Source: Haloplanus salinarum (GTDB lineage: Archaea; Halobacteriota; Halobacteria; Halobacteriales; Haloferacaceae). From it: 64,000 bases of DNA. The translations under genes were made by a program, and so were the position numbers. Of the stretch, positions 1 to 8,234 are shown one piece after another. The notes under the pieces are model-generated. The model saw nothing but the letters and a program-made list of their open reading frames with translations, had not been told where the DNA came from and searched no databases. The stretch's first letter is position 1, and the number at the start of each line of letters is the position of its first letter. The stretch covers positions 2,046,001-2,110,000 of the forward strand of contig NZ_CP101823.1 in assembly GCF_024498175.1 (NCBI RefSeq). Direction: 5' to 3'.

Positions 1-111
1 GCCTCCCAGTACCGCGAGCTCTACAACAAGGCTGGCGGCGGGGAGTTCGAGAGCGTGGCGCGACTCGAAGCGTACATCCGCAACAACTACGACGTGGAGG
101 TGAACGACTGA
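1..111 (+). CDS. rpl19e: 50S ribosomal protein L19e (3' end only)
   Basis: The window opens inside this gene. Only the last 36 residues are present, a basic helical tail ending in VEVND before TGA. The assignment rests on the fit of this tail to L19e and on position: L19e directly precedes L18, S5, L30 and L15 in the archaeal spc-like operon. L19e is a large-subunit rRNA-binding protein shared by archaea and eukaryotes and absent from bacteria. Its TGA overlaps the ATG of the next gene (TGATG), which suggests translational coupling. The N-terminus lies outside the window. Confidence 0.85.
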   Translation, partial: ASQYRELYNKAGGGEFESVARLEAYIRNNYDVEVND

Positions 112-671
112 TGGCAACAGGCCCACGATACAAGGTCCCCATGCGGCGTCGCCGCGAGGACCGAACCGACTACCACCAGAGGTTGCGCCTGCTGAAATCC
201 GGCAAGCCGCGCCTGGTCGCTCGCGTGAGCAACAGGCACGTCAGGGCGCAGCTGATCACCCCCGGTCCCGACGGCGACGAGACCCACGCGGCCGCGTCCT
301 CCGAGGACCTCGCGGAGTACGGCTGGGAGGCCCCCACGGGCAATCTCCCGAGCGCGTACCTCACGGGGTATCTCGCGGGGATCCGCGCGGTCGACGCCGG
401 CCTCTCCGAGGCCGTCCTCGACATCGGTCTCAACACCGCGACGCCGGGCAACAAGGTGTTCGCAGTACAGGAAGGCGCAATCGACGCGGGACTCGAAATC
501 CCGCACAGCGAGAGCGTCCTCGCGGACTGGTCGCGCAACCGCGGCGAGCATATCGCCGACTACGCCGAACAGCTGGACGAACCGCTGTACGGCGGCGACT
601 TCGACGCGACGGAACTCCCCGAGCACTTCGACGAAGTGCGCGAACGACTGATGGAGGATCATGAGCAGTAA
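111..671 (+). CDS. rpl18: 50S ribosomal protein L18
   Basis: A 186-residue protein of the L18 (uL18) family, which binds 5S rRNA and anchors it on the large subunit. The N-terminus [20 protein letters not shown] is the archaeal/eukaryal L18 (L5e-type) signature; the segments [10 protein letters not shown] and [13 protein letters not shown] follow. The length is normal for archaeal L18. The start ATG overlaps the upstream stop, and the gene's end overlaps the next start by 11 bp, so this is a tightly packed operon. No anomaly seen. Confidence 0.97.
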   Translation: MATGPRYKVPMRRRREDRTDYHQRLRLLKSGKPRLVARVSNRHVRAQLITPGPDGDETHAAASSEDLAEYGWEAPTGNLPSAYLTGYLAGIRAVDAGLSEAVLDIGLNTATPGNKVFAVQEGAIDAGLEIPHSESVLADWSRNRGEHIADYAEQLDEPLYGGDFDATELPEHFDEVRERLMEDHEQ

Positions 672-1317
672 CGATTACGGCGACGGCTGGGAACCGCGCA
701 CGCGGCTCGGCCGCAAGGTACAGGACGGCGACGTGACGTCGATGAAGGAGGCGCTGGAGTCCGGGCTCCCGCTGAAGGAGGCCGAAATCGTCGATCAGCT
801 CCTGCCGGGGCTGGACGACGAGGTGCTCGACATCAACATGGTCCAGCGCATGACCGACTCCGGGCGCCGGGTGAAGTTCCGGTGTGTCGTCGCGATCGGT
901 AACCGCGACGGCTACCTCGGCTACGCCGAGGCCCGCGACGACCAGGTCGGCTCGGCCATCCAGAAGGCCATCGACGTGGCGAAGCTGAACATCATCGAGG
1001 TCGACCGCGGCTCCGGCTCCTGGGAGGACCGCGCGGGCGGTGTCAACTCCCTGACCCGGAAGGCGACCGGCAAGGCCGGGTCGGTGACGGTCGAGATCAT
1101 CCCCGCCCCGCAGGGGCTGGGGCTGGCGGCCGCACCCACGGTGCGGAACATCCTCGAACTCGCGGGCGTCCAGGACGCCTGGACGAAGTCGACGGGCAAC
1201 ACCCGGACGACGGTCAACCTCGCGAAGGCGACGTACAACGCGCTCCGGAACGCCTCGCAGTCGCGGACGCCCGAGCGGGCGCGCCGCAAGCAGCGCGAAA
1301 CCGGGGTGACCGAGTGA
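661..1317 (+). CDS. rps5: 30S ribosomal protein S5
   Basis: A 218-residue archaeal S5 (uS5), a small-subunit protein at the mRNA entry site with roles in decoding fidelity. The double-stranded RNA-binding N-terminal half ([20 protein letters not shown]) and the C-terminal fold ([19 protein letters not shown]) are both clear. The start is supported by a purine-rich GGAGGATC at 653-660 directly before ATG. The end overlaps the L30 start by 4 bp (GTGATGG context). Confidence 0.97.
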   Translation: MSSNDYGDGWEPRTRLGRKVQDGDVTSMKEALESGLPLKEAEIVDQLLPGLDDEVLDINMVQRMTDSGRRVKFRCVVAIGNRDGYLGYAEARDDQVGSAIQKAIDVAKLNIIEVDRGSGSWEDRAGGVNSLTRKATGKAGSVTVEIIPAPQGLGLAAAPTVRNILELAGVQDAWTKSTGNTRTTVNLAKATYNALRNASQSRTPERARRKQRETGVTE

Positions 1318-1781
1318 TGGAGGCGCTCGTCCAGATCCGCGGCGAGGTGAACATCTCGGGCGACGTGCAGGACACGCTGGAGATGCTCAACCTGCACGCC
1401 GTCAACCAGTGTACCTTCGTCCCGGAGACCGACGCCTACCGCGGCATGATCACGAAGGTCAACGACTACGTCGCCCACGGCGAACCGTCGGCCGACGTCG
1501 TCGCGACGCTGATCCGCCGGCGGGGCGAACCCGAAACCGGTTCGGGCGAGGTCACCGACGAGTGGGTCGCCGAGGAGACCGACTACGCCGACGTCGACGC
1601 ACTCGCCGCGGCGCTGGTCGACGAGGAGACGACGCTGCGCGAGCAGGGTCTGGCCCCGTCGCTCCGGCTTCACCCGCCGCGAGGCGGACACGACGGCCTG
1701 AAGCATCCGACCGTCGAGGGCGGCCAGATCGGCAACCACACCACCGAGGAGATCGATCGACTGCTGGAGGCCATGCGATGA
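1314..1781 (+). CDS. rpl30: 50S ribosomal protein L30
   Basis: A 155-residue archaeal L30 (uL30), longer than the roughly 60-residue bacterial form, as usual in archaea. The N-terminus [20 protein letters not shown] and the motif [12 protein letters not shown] near the C-terminus are diagnostic. It is a large-subunit protein in the same operon. The start overlaps the S5 stop and the stop overlaps the L15 start (ATGA), so translational coupling is likely. Confidence 0.96.
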   Translation: MMEALVQIRGEVNISGDVQDTLEMLNLHAVNQCTFVPETDAYRGMITKVNDYVAHGEPSADVVATLIRRRGEPETGSGEVTDEWVAEETDYADVDALAAALVDEETTLREQGLAPSLRLHPPRGGHDGLKHPTVEGGQIGNHTTEEIDRLLEAMR

Positions 1782-2278
1782 GCGACAAGAAAAAGCGCCA
1801 ACGCGGGTCGCGAACCCACGGTGGCGGCACCCACAAGAACCGGCGCGGCGCCGGGCACCGTGGTGGCCGCGGGCGTGCGGGCCGCGACAAACACGAGTTC
1901 CACAACTACGAACCGCTCGGCAAGCACGGCTTCACCCGCCCCGAAACCGTCCAAGACGAGGTGCGCGAGGTGACGGTTCAGGAACTCGACGAGAACGCCG
2001 CCCTGTACGCGGCGGACGGCCTCGCCGAGGAGACCGACGGTGGCTACCGCCTCGACGCCCGCGACGTCGCCGAAGACGGCTACGACGCGGACGTAGTGAA
2101 GGTGCTCGGTGACGGGCAGGTCCGCAACGAACTGTCCGTCGTCGCCGACGCGTTCACCGCGGGCGCGGTCGAAAAGCTCGAATCCGCCGGCGGCAGCGCC
2201 GACCTCTCGGAGCGAGCCGAGGAGGCGGCCGAGGACGCCGCTGACGATGGCGACACCGAGGAGTCGGACGAGGAGTAA
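1778..2278 (+). CDS. rpl15: 50S ribosomal protein L15
   Basis: A 166-residue archaeal L15 (uL15), a late-assembly large-subunit protein. The N-terminal basic, glycine-rich segment (SRTHGGGTHKNRRGAGHRGG) is the family hallmark, and the C-terminus ends in an acidic halophilic tail. The frame stays open far upstream, but the true start is the ATG at 1778. It overlaps the L30 TGA, has GGAGG about 8 bases upstream, and gives the canonical N-terminus. Confidence 0.96.
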   Translation: MSDKKKRQRGSRTHGGGTHKNRRGAGHRGGRGRAGRDKHEFHNYEPLGKHGFTRPETVQDEVREVTVQELDENAALYAADGLAEETDGGYRLDARDVAEDGYDADVVKVLGDGQVRNELSVVADAFTAGAVEKLESAGGSADLSERAEEAAEDAADDGDTEESDEE

Positions 2279-2281
2279 CCC

Positions 2282-3751
2282 ATGGGATGGAAGGAGACCG
2301 CCGAACCGGTGCTGACGCGGATGCCGTCAGTCAGGCGTCCGGAGGGGCACGTCCCCTTCCGGCGCAAACTCGGCTGGACTGCCGGCGTCCTCGTGTTGTA
2401 TTTCTTCCTGACGAACATCCAGCTGTTCGGGCTGGACGCCGGCACGCAGAGCGACCTGTTCGGCCGCTTCCGATCGATCCTCGCCGGGTCGCAGGGCTCT
2501 ATCCTCCAGTTGGGGATCGGGCCCATCGTCACGGCGAGCATCGTCTTGCAGCTGTTGGGCGGTGCGGACCTGCTCGGTCTCGACACGGACGACCCCCGTG
2601 ACCAGGTGCTGTACCAGGGCCTCCAGAAGCTCCTGGTGGTCGTGATGATCTGTCTGACCGGCCTTCCGATGGTCTTCGCGGGAAGCTTCCTGCCGGCCGA
2701 TCAGGCGGTCGGACAGGCGCTGGGGATCGGCCTCCAGGGCGTCCAGACGCTCCTGTTCGTCCAGATCGCCGTCGGCGGGATCCTCATCCTGTTCATGGAC
2801 GAGATCGTCAGCAAGTGGGGCGTCGGCTCCGGGGTCGGCCTCTTCATCATCGCCGGCGTGAGCCAACAGCTCGTCGGCGGCCTGTTTAGCTGGGAGGGCC
2901 TCGGCGGCACGCCCGGCTTCTTCCCGACCTGGTTCGCCATCCTGACCGGCGCCCAGGACATCGCCTCGCCGCTCACCGCCGAGGGGCTGCAAGCGCTCCT
3001 GCTCGGACAGGGGCAGCTCCTCGCGCTGGTGACGACGGTGCTCATCTTCTCCATCGTCGTCTACGCCGAGAGCGTCAGAGTCGAGATCCCCCTGGCTCAC
3101 GCCCGCGTCAAGGGTGCCCGCGGTCGCTTCCCGGTGAAGCTCATCTACGCGAGCGTCCTGCCGATGATCCTCGTGCGCGCCCTGCAGGCGAACATCCAGT
3201 TCGCCGGGCGCATCCTCAACAGCACGTGGAATGCGATGCCGGCGTGGCTCGGCCAGTACAGCAGCGGCCAGCCCGTCTCCGGGCTGTTCTACTACCTGGC
3301 GCCAATCCAGACTCGGAACGACTGGATGTGGTGGCTGGCCGGCACCTCCGCGGAACCTTGGCAGATCATGATCCGGGTGGGGCTCGACCTCACCATCATG
3401 GTGATCGGCGGCGCCATCTTCGCCATCTTCTGGGTGGAGACGACCGGCATGGGGCCGGAGGCGACCGCCCAGCAGATCCAGAACTCCGGGATGCAGATCC
3501 CCGGGTTCCGGCGTAACCCGCAGGTCATCGAGAAGGTCATGGAGCGGTATATCCCGCAGGTGACCGTGATCGGTGGGGCCCTCGTCGGGCTCCTGGCGGT
3601 CGGCGCCAACATGCTCGGTACCATCGGACAGGTCTCCGGAACCGGCCTCCTGCTCACCGTGAGCATCACGTACAAGCTGTACGAGGAGATCGCCGAAGAG
3701 CAGTTGATGGAGATGCATCCGATGATGCGCCAGATGTTCGGCTCGGAGTAA
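2282..3751 (+). CDS. secY: Preprotein translocase subunit SecY
   Basis: A 489-residue polytopic membrane protein, the central channel of the Sec translocon that works with SecE/Sec61-gamma and Sec61-beta. The sequence shows about ten hydrophobic spans, a cytoplasmic N-terminus (GWKETAEPVLTRMPSVRRPE), the early plug region and the conserved EIVSKWGVGSGVGLFI segment of the family. It is the last gene of the ribosomal operon, 3 bp after L15, the normal place for archaeal secY. The length is typical. Confidence 0.97.
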   Translation: MGWKETAEPVLTRMPSVRRPEGHVPFRRKLGWTAGVLVLYFFLTNIQLFGLDAGTQSDLFGRFRSILAGSQGSILQLGIGPIVTASIVLQLLGGADLLGLDTDDPRDQVLYQGLQKLLVVVMICLTGLPMVFAGSFLPADQAVGQALGIGLQGVQTLLFVQIAVGGILILFMDEIVSKWGVGSGVGLFIIAGVSQQLVGGLFSWEGLGGTPGFFPTWFAILTGAQDIASPLTAEGLQALLLGQGQLLALVTTVLIFSIVVYAESVRVEIPLAHARVKGARGRFPVKLIYASVLPMILVRALQANIQFAGRILNSTWNAMPAWLGQYSSGQPVSGLFYYLAPIQTRNDWMWWLAGTSAEPWQIMIRVGLDLTIMVIGGAIFAIFWVETTGMGPEATAQQIQNSGMQIPGFRRNPQVIEKVMERYIPQVTVIGGALVGLLAVGANMLGTIGQVSGTGLLLTVSITYKLYEEIAEEQLMEMHPMMRQMFGSE

Positions 3752-3840
3752 CGGGCCGCACATCCCCTTCGGACGCGCTATTCTACCGTCGCCACGGAGG
3801 CGTTCGCGCAGGAGTGTGCTATCGGCGGACGCAGTCGACG

Positions 3841-4953
3841 TTACGCCTCCGGTTCGACGAAGGTCAGCATCTCTTGGGGGTTGTCGACGAGGATCCGGTC
3901 GATGGTCGACTGCTCGACGCCACGCGCCCGCAGCATGGGGACGACGTTCTCGAGGATGTGCCCGTATCCGAACCCACCGTACGCCCGTCGCTGCATCTTC
4001 AGATAGACGTCGTGGGCGAACAGGAGGTTCGAGGCGTAGCCGTCCTCGATCAGTTCGGTGACCGAATCGAGGCGCCAGCTGTCGGAGGGATAGGCATCGT
4101 CGTGTGCTTCGAGGTACGCCCCCATGCCCCAGAGGTCGTACTCCAGATACGCGCCGCGTTCGGCCAGCTCCCGCTGGTAGTCGAGGTCCTCGAACACCGT
4201 TCGGTCCATATGATCGACGACCACGCGCTCCGGCGCTAGCCCCTCCTCCTCGACGATGTCGAGGACGTCGAGCCCCCACCGCGAGGTGGGCTTGGTACGG
4301 CCTTTCTGACTCCGCTTGGTCCGCCCCGGCGGATGGACCGTCAGCGACGCGCCGGTCCGCCGGGCGGCCCGTGCGCCCGCTCGCAGAACGGCTTCCTCGT
4401 CCGGGTAGATGCGGTCGCTCAGCCCGATCTCTCCGACGATCCCGGCCCTGATGTCGGTGTCGCCGATCCCCTCCCGGACGTCGCTCACGAACTCGGCTTC
4501 GAGTCGCTCCGTCAGTTCGGCGGGATCGAGCGACGAGAACCGCTCCGGATGCGCGGGTTGGGTGTAGTACGCGGTTCCGTGGACGGCGTTCAGGCCCGTC
4601 TCCCGGGCGATTCCGCGCACCCGCTGGGGGTCACAGCCGAGGTTCTTGGGCGTCACGTCGACGACGGTGTCGCCGCCGCCGCGCATGAAATAGGAGAGCT
4701 CGTCGATTGCCTCCGCCATCGAGTCCAGTCGGAGGTTGTCCTCGTGCCCCATCGGGTGCCGGCGGACGTACCAGAGGTTGTCGAGTTGGATCGGCTCCGA
4801 GGCGACGGCGCGTTCGTGGGCCGATTCGGGGGGGTCGAACCAGGCGTCGACGGCGTCGATGAACAGGTGTTCGTGGGTGCTCGTGATCCCGACCTCGCCG
4901 GGGTCGATCGGTCCGTCTACCGTGACAACACTTCCCGTGTCACCGTCGGTCAT
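3841..4953 (-). CDS. Phosphotriesterase-family amidohydrolase (PTE/PHP-like)
   Basis: A 370-residue TIM-barrel metal-dependent hydrolase of the phosphotriesterase family. The first metal motif is STHEH (His27, His29). VHPP and VVDHMD supply later His ligands and FAHDV the late barrel Asp. At the strand-4 position where true phosphotriesterases carry a carbamylated Lys, this protein has GEIG, as in the phosphotriesterase-homology (PHP) branch, so a Glu probably bridges the metals. Family members include lactonases; the substrate here is unknown. The start was chosen at 4953 because an AT-rich element (4976-4986) lies 23-33 bp upstream and the family N-terminus begins there. It is divergent from the metallo-hydrolase at 5092. 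Confidence 0.85.
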   Translation of the reverse strand: MTDGDTGSVVTVDGPIDPGEVGITSTHEHLFIDAVDAWFDPPESAHERAVASEPIQLDNLWYVRRHPMGHEDNLRLDSMAEAIDELSYFMRGGGDTVVDVTPKNLGCDPQRVRGIARETGLNAVHGTAYYTQPAHPERFSSLDPAELTERLEAEFVSDVREGIGDTDIRAGIVGEIGLSDRIYPDEEAVLRAGARAARRTGASLTVHPPGRTKRSQKGRTKPTSRWGLDVLDIVEEEGLAPERVVVDHMDRTVFEDLDYQRELAERGAYLEYDLWGMGAYLEAHDDAYPSDSWRLDSVTELIEDGYASNLLFAHDVYLKMQRRAYGGFGYGHILENVVPMLRARGVEQSTIDRILVDNPQEMLTFVEPEA

Positions 4954-4975
4954 GAGAGATACCACCGCAGGTGAG

Positions 4976-4986
4976 TAGAAAAAGTC
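4976..4986 (-). promoter_or_regulatory. TATA-like element for the phosphotriesterase-family gene
   Basis: On the minus strand this reads AGACTTTTTCT, 23-33 bp upstream of the ATG at 4953, the spacing expected for a leaderless haloarchaeal promoter. Inferred from sequence and spacing only. Confidence 0.45.
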
Positions 4987-5060
4987 TTGCGCCGTCGGTC
5001 CCGTGACGATGGCGGGAGAGCGACCGGACACCCGAGGACGCCGGGGGACGAGGGCTCCGG

Positions 5061-5070
5061 CTTTATACTG
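5061..5070 (+). promoter_or_regulatory. TATA box for the metallo-hydrolase gene
   Basis: CTTTATACTG stands out in GC-rich surroundings and lies 22-31 bp before the ATG at 5092, which supports that start over the in-frame upstream alternative at 4987. Confidence 0.55.
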
Positions 5071-5091
5071 CCGGCGTGCCAGGGGGGAGCC

Positions 5092-5835
5092 ATGACGCCC
5101 ACGGTCACGCCCCGCTGTGCCGGGTCGCTTACCATGGACGCGAGCGTCCTCGTCGAAGGTCGGTCGGGCACCACCGAAGCGCCGTCCATCGTCTACCTGA
5201 TCGAGGGCGAGGAGACGCTCCTGGTCGATACGAGTTTCGGCGACCCCGGTCTGATGGCCGACCGCCACCCGGGATACGAGTGTCACCGGACCGCGGGACA
5301 GGAACTCGACGCCGTCCTCGCCGACGAGGGGTACGATCCGGCGGACGTGGACGGCGTGGTCCTCAGTCACCTCGACTGGGACCACTGTTACAACCTCGAT
5401 ACCTTCGGCGCCGACACGGACGTTTACGTCCAGCGCCGGGAACTGGAGTACGCCATCGCGCCGTATCCGATGCACGCCGAGCGCTACGAGGCGAAGTCGC
5501 TGGGGCGGGAACCGCCGTGGCTGACGGTCGATCTGACGCCGATCGAGGGCGAGACGGAACTCTGTGCGGGCGTCACCGCCGTGCCGACGCCGGGACACAC
5601 CGTGGGCCACCAGTCGGTCGTGGTCGAAGCGGACGCGGGGACGACGGTCGTCGCCGTCGACGCGGTGCCGACGTTCGACAACGTCACGGACGACCCGTCG
5701 GCACCGATCCGCCGGGGGCTGGCGATGGACGAGTTCGCGTGGCGCGAGAGCGCACTCGACGTACTCGACCGGGCGGATCGGCTGCTCCCGGGCCACGAGT
5801 GGGGGATCCTGGACGCCGAGCCCGCGGGACTGTAG
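5092..5835 (+). CDS. Metallo-beta-lactamase-fold hydrolase, AHL-lactonase-like
   Basis: A 247-residue cytoplasmic metallo-hydrolase. The core motif SHLDWDHC (His93, Asp95, Asp97, His98) is the H-x-D-x-D-H signature of the superfamily. TPGHTVGHQ, VDAVPTFDN and the terminal LPGHEWG supply the remaining ligands. Overall layout fits the N-acyl-homoserine-lactonase-like branch, but the superfamily is broad and the substrate is unknown. A TATA box at 5061-5070 supports the chosen start. The stop TAG lies inside the 84-bp palindromic element that begins at 5831. It is divergent from a second lactonase-type fold gene (3841-4953). Confidence 0.85.
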   Translation: MTPTVTPRCAGSLTMDASVLVEGRSGTTEAPSIVYLIEGEETLLVDTSFGDPGLMADRHPGYECHRTAGQELDAVLADEGYDPADVDGVVLSHLDWDHCYNLDTFGADTDVYVQRRELEYAIAPYPMHAERYEAKSLGREPPWLTVDLTPIEGETELCAGVTAVPTPGHTVGHQSVVVEADAGTTVVAVDAVPTFDNVTDDPSAPIRRGLAMDEFAWRESALDVLDRADRLLPGHEWGILDAEPAGL

Positions 5836-5914
5836 TAGTGTTTGTGACTGTTTGCACACCTGATCGCACGCAGTCCCGCGATCCGGTGTGCGATGTCTTA
5901 CAAAAGCTACGATA
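5831..5914. repeat. Palindromic element, family A, copy 1 (84 bp)
   Basis: An imperfect inverted repeat of 84 bp that aligns without gaps to the copy at 39747-39830. Conserved blocks include ACTGTTTGCACA near the 5' side and ACGCAGT and GCGATC in the centre. The ends read TGTAGTAG and CTACGATA. The TAG of the hydrolase gene lies at its bases 3-5. Its other end abuts the decayed macro-domain gene. It has no coding capacity. It is probably a non-autonomous mobile or REP-like element. Confidence 0.75.
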
Positions 5915-5919
5915 GCCTG

Positions 5920-6238
5920 ACACCGTGTCGGCGACCCGTCGGAGCGTCTCGTGATCGGCCGCGGAGTAGGCGATCATCCGGACGTCCGCGAGCGTCGTCG
6001 CCTCGTAGTCGGTGATCGCCTCGAAGCCGAGTTCGGCCCCCTCGGCGAAGTCGACGCCGGCGGCGCCCATCCCGAGGACGGGAACGTCCAACGACGTACA
6101 GCCGGGGTCGTCGGCCCGTTCGCGCCGCGGCGGAGCGCCCCCGCGACACCGCTCCCCATCCGGAGGCTGGTCCCGGCGGCGTTCACCAGCGTCCGCGGAC
6201 TGGGCAGCGGCGTCCCCCCGAACGGTGGTGAACTCCAT
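5920..6238 (-). pseudogene. Broken macro-domain (ADP-ribose-binding/deacetylase) gene
   Basis: Reading from the ATG at 6238, the frame gives MEFTTVRGDAAAQSADA, a typical macro-domain start. The next conserved block, LVNAAGTSLRMGSGVAGALR, is in a different frame, which implies loss of about two bases near 6187. Around 6118 the text then jumps to the C-terminal half in the first frame (TSLDVPVLGMGAAGVDFAEG ... HETLRRVADTV). The middle of the domain, roughly 50 residues, is missing. The intact family removes ADP-ribose or O-acetyl groups. The natural stop is lost: the frame runs into palindromic element A1. A clear case of gene decay. Confidence 0.8.
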
Positions 6239-6292
6239 GGGCGAGGGTACGGCGAGCGCCGACAAAATACCGGGGCAGGAGCGGCGGGCGAA

Positions 6293-8041
6293 TCAGGGTT
6301 CGGCCGGACTGGATCCCCGACGCGCGCCCTCGACACCGCGGAACTCGAAGCGGGCACCGCCGGTCTCGCTTTCGGTGACTCGTACCGTCCAGTCGTGGGC
6401 GTCGGCGATCTCCCGAACGATCGAGAGGCCGAAGCCGGTGCCGGAGGGGTCCGTCGAGTAGCCGTCGTCGAAGATCCGCTCGCGGCGGCCCTCCGGGACG
6501 CCGACGCCGTCGTCCTCGAGGTAGAAGCCGCGCCGGGGCCCCGCCTCGGTGGCGGTCGGGGCGTCGGCGCCCGCGCCGCGCACGAAGTCGTCGAGGGCGC
6601 CGACGGTGACGGTCAGGGCGTCCCAGTCGTCGGGGTCCAAGCCGTCGTCGGCCGCCGGCCGACTGCTCGTGAAGCCATGCTCCACGGCGTCGCCGGTTTC
6701 GCCGGCTTCTCGAGGGACCTCCGATCCCTCGTCGTCACCGGACTCCGTCCGGTTGCTCGTGGAACCGTGTTCCACGGAGTTCCGAATCAGGTTCTCGATC
6801 AGGCGCCGCAGCCGGCCCTCGTCGGCCCGGACGGGCCGCGAGTCGTCGACCCGGAGTTCGGCGTTCGGGGTCTCGACGTGTCGCCAGCACTCGCGGACGA
6901 TCCGTTCCAGTTCGAGCGAATCGGCGTCCGCGTCGGTCACGGGACCCCCATCCCTGGCGAGCGTGAGGAGGTCGTCGATGAGCGCCGACATCCGGTCGTG
7001 GGCCCGGTCGACGGCCGCGAGGTCGTCGCTATCCCGGGTCTCGCGGGCGAGTTCGAGTCGCCCGCGGGCGATACCGAGGGGGTTCCGGAGGTCGTGGGCG
7101 ACGATGTTGGCGAACCGCTCCAGGCGCTCGTTGCGCCGCTGGAGGGCCCGCTCGGACTCCAGACGCGACAGCGCCCCGGCGACGAGTTTGGCGAGGACGC
7201 CGGTGATTTCGAGGTCGGCGTCGTCGAAGGCGGCGAGGTCGGTGTCGCCGACGCTCAGGACGCCGTACTCGCCGACTGGGAGGTACATCCCGGCCCGGAA
7301 GTCCCCCCGGTCGTACCCGTCGTCGACCTCGGCGAGTTCGTCGTAGAGCAGGGGCTCGCCCGTGCGGTAGACCCGCGCGGCGGGTGTGTCGCCGTCGATC
7401 CGGTAGTTCGGGCGGGCGCCGGCCTCGGCGACGGACTCCTCGGTGGCGATGGCCGTCCGCAACAGACCGCCGGCCTCGTCGGCCAGGCGGAGCGTGGTGT
7501 GTGGATACTCGAGGATGTGTTTCGCCGCGTCCGCGGTGATCCGTGCCACCTCCTCGAACGTCGTCGCGTCCATGAGGCCGCGACTCGCGTCGTGGAGCGT
7601 CTCGAAGCGCCGCTGGCGCTCCACGAGTTCCCGCTCGCGGCGCTTCAGGTGGGTGACGTCGTGCTGGAACCCGACGAAGTGCGAGACGGTGCCGTCGTCC
7701 GTGAGTGGCGTGATCTCGACGTGGTTCCAGAAGACGCTACCGTCCCGCCGGTAGTTCCGGAGGACCGTCGAAGCCGACTCCGCGGCGTCGACGGCGGCCC
7801 GGAGTTCCGCGATCCGGTCGGGATCCGTCTCCGGTCCCTGGAGGAACCGGCAGTTTCGCCCGAGGGTCTCCTCGGGTCCGTAGCCGGTGAGCCGGTAGAA
7901 CGCGTCGTTGGCGTAGACGATGGGGTTGTCCGCCGCCGTCGGATCGGTGATGACGACGCCGAGGGGCGCAGCATCGAGCGCCCGGCGTCGCACCAGGTCG
8001 CTCACGCCATCGCCCGATCGCTCGGGGTCGTTCGGTGGCAT
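6293..8041 (-). CDS. LOV-domain sensor histidine kinase (LOV/PAS-GAF-HisKA-HATPase)
   Basis: A 582-residue soluble sensor kinase. Residues 20-130 form a PAS domain with the flavin motif GRNCRFLQ (Cys64 at the photoadduct position), NYRRDG with Asn96, FWN with Asn106 and GFQ with Gln126; these are the flavin-contacting residues of LOV blue-light receptors. Residues 150-295 form a GAF domain. HisKA carries IVAHDLRNPL (His316). HATPase has the N box (ENLIRNSVEHG), DDGVGVP and GTGFGL. An insertion of about 45 residues (427-470) in the HATPase repeats VEHG. The ATG at 8041 was chosen over 8167 because the upstream stretch is Arg-rich and unlike the family, and a TATA element lies 25-33 bp upstream. 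No dedicated response regulator is adjacent. Confidence 0.9.
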   Translation of the reverse strand: MPPNDPERSGDGVSDLVRRRALDAAPLGVVITDPTAADNPIVYANDAFYRLTGYGPEETLGRNCRFLQGPETDPDRIAELRAAVDAAESASTVLRNYRRDGSVFWNHVEITPLTDDGTVSHFVGFQHDVTHLKRRERELVERQRRFETLHDASRGLMDATTFEEVARITADAAKHILEYPHTTLRLADEAGGLLRTAIATEESVAEAGARPNYRIDGDTPAARVYRTGEPLLYDELAEVDDGYDRGDFRAGMYLPVGEYGVLSVGDTDLAAFDDADLEITGVLAKLVAGALSRLESERALQRRNERLERFANIVAHDLRNPLGIARGRLELARETRDSDDLAAVDRAHDRMSALIDDLLTLARDGGPVTDADADSLELERIVRECWRHVETPNAELRVDDSRPVRADEGRLRRLIENLIRNSVEHGSTSNRTESGDDEGSEVPREAGETGDAVEHGFTSSRPAADDGLDPDDWDALTVTVGALDDFVRGAGADAPTATEAGPRRGFYLEDDGVGVPEGRRERIFDDGYSTDPSGTGFGLSIVREIADAHDWTVRVTESETGGARFEFRGVEGARRGSSPAEP

Positions 8042-8065
8042 CCGGTGGGACTGCGCGGAGTCGAC

Positions 8066-8074
8066 AGATAAGCC
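8066..8074 (-). promoter_or_regulatory. TATA box for the LOV kinase
   Basis: Minus-strand GGCTTATCT lies 25-33 bp upstream of the ATG at 8041 and supports a leaderless transcript starting at or near that codon. Confidence 0.55.
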
Positions 8075-8174
8075 TTGGCTCTCGGTGCGAACCGCCGCGC
8101 GACGACGCCTCGATCGTTGCCGCCGCGAGTCGTCGGTCGGGGCGGGGAACAAATGACGGATCACCAATACGTAC

Positions 8175-8234
8175 GGTGGTGAATGTCACCACGTGACACA
8201 CCCATCCCCTAGTAACGATCATGAAGGTTTATTA
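8175..8234. promoter_or_regulatory. Intergenic dyad and orphan TATA-like element
   Basis: GTGGTGA-ATG-TCACCAC (8176-8192) is a perfect 7-bp inverted repeat, a plausible operator. About 35 bp further, GTTTATTAT (8227-8235) resembles a TATA box on the plus strand, but only very short open frames begin at the expected distance (a 20-codon frame from 8247, an 8-codon frame from 8261). The stretch 8042-8343 holds no convincing gene. Confidence 0.35.

Noticed and set aside
2327..4279. 650-codon antisense frame across secY
   Set aside because: It is His/Arg/Asp-rich text produced by the GC-rich secY complement; no domain or promoter supports it.
5951..8071. 706-codon plus-strand frame across the LOV kinase and macro pseudogene
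   Set aside because: The minus strand carries clear LOV, GAF, HisKA and HATPase motifs; the plus frame has none.
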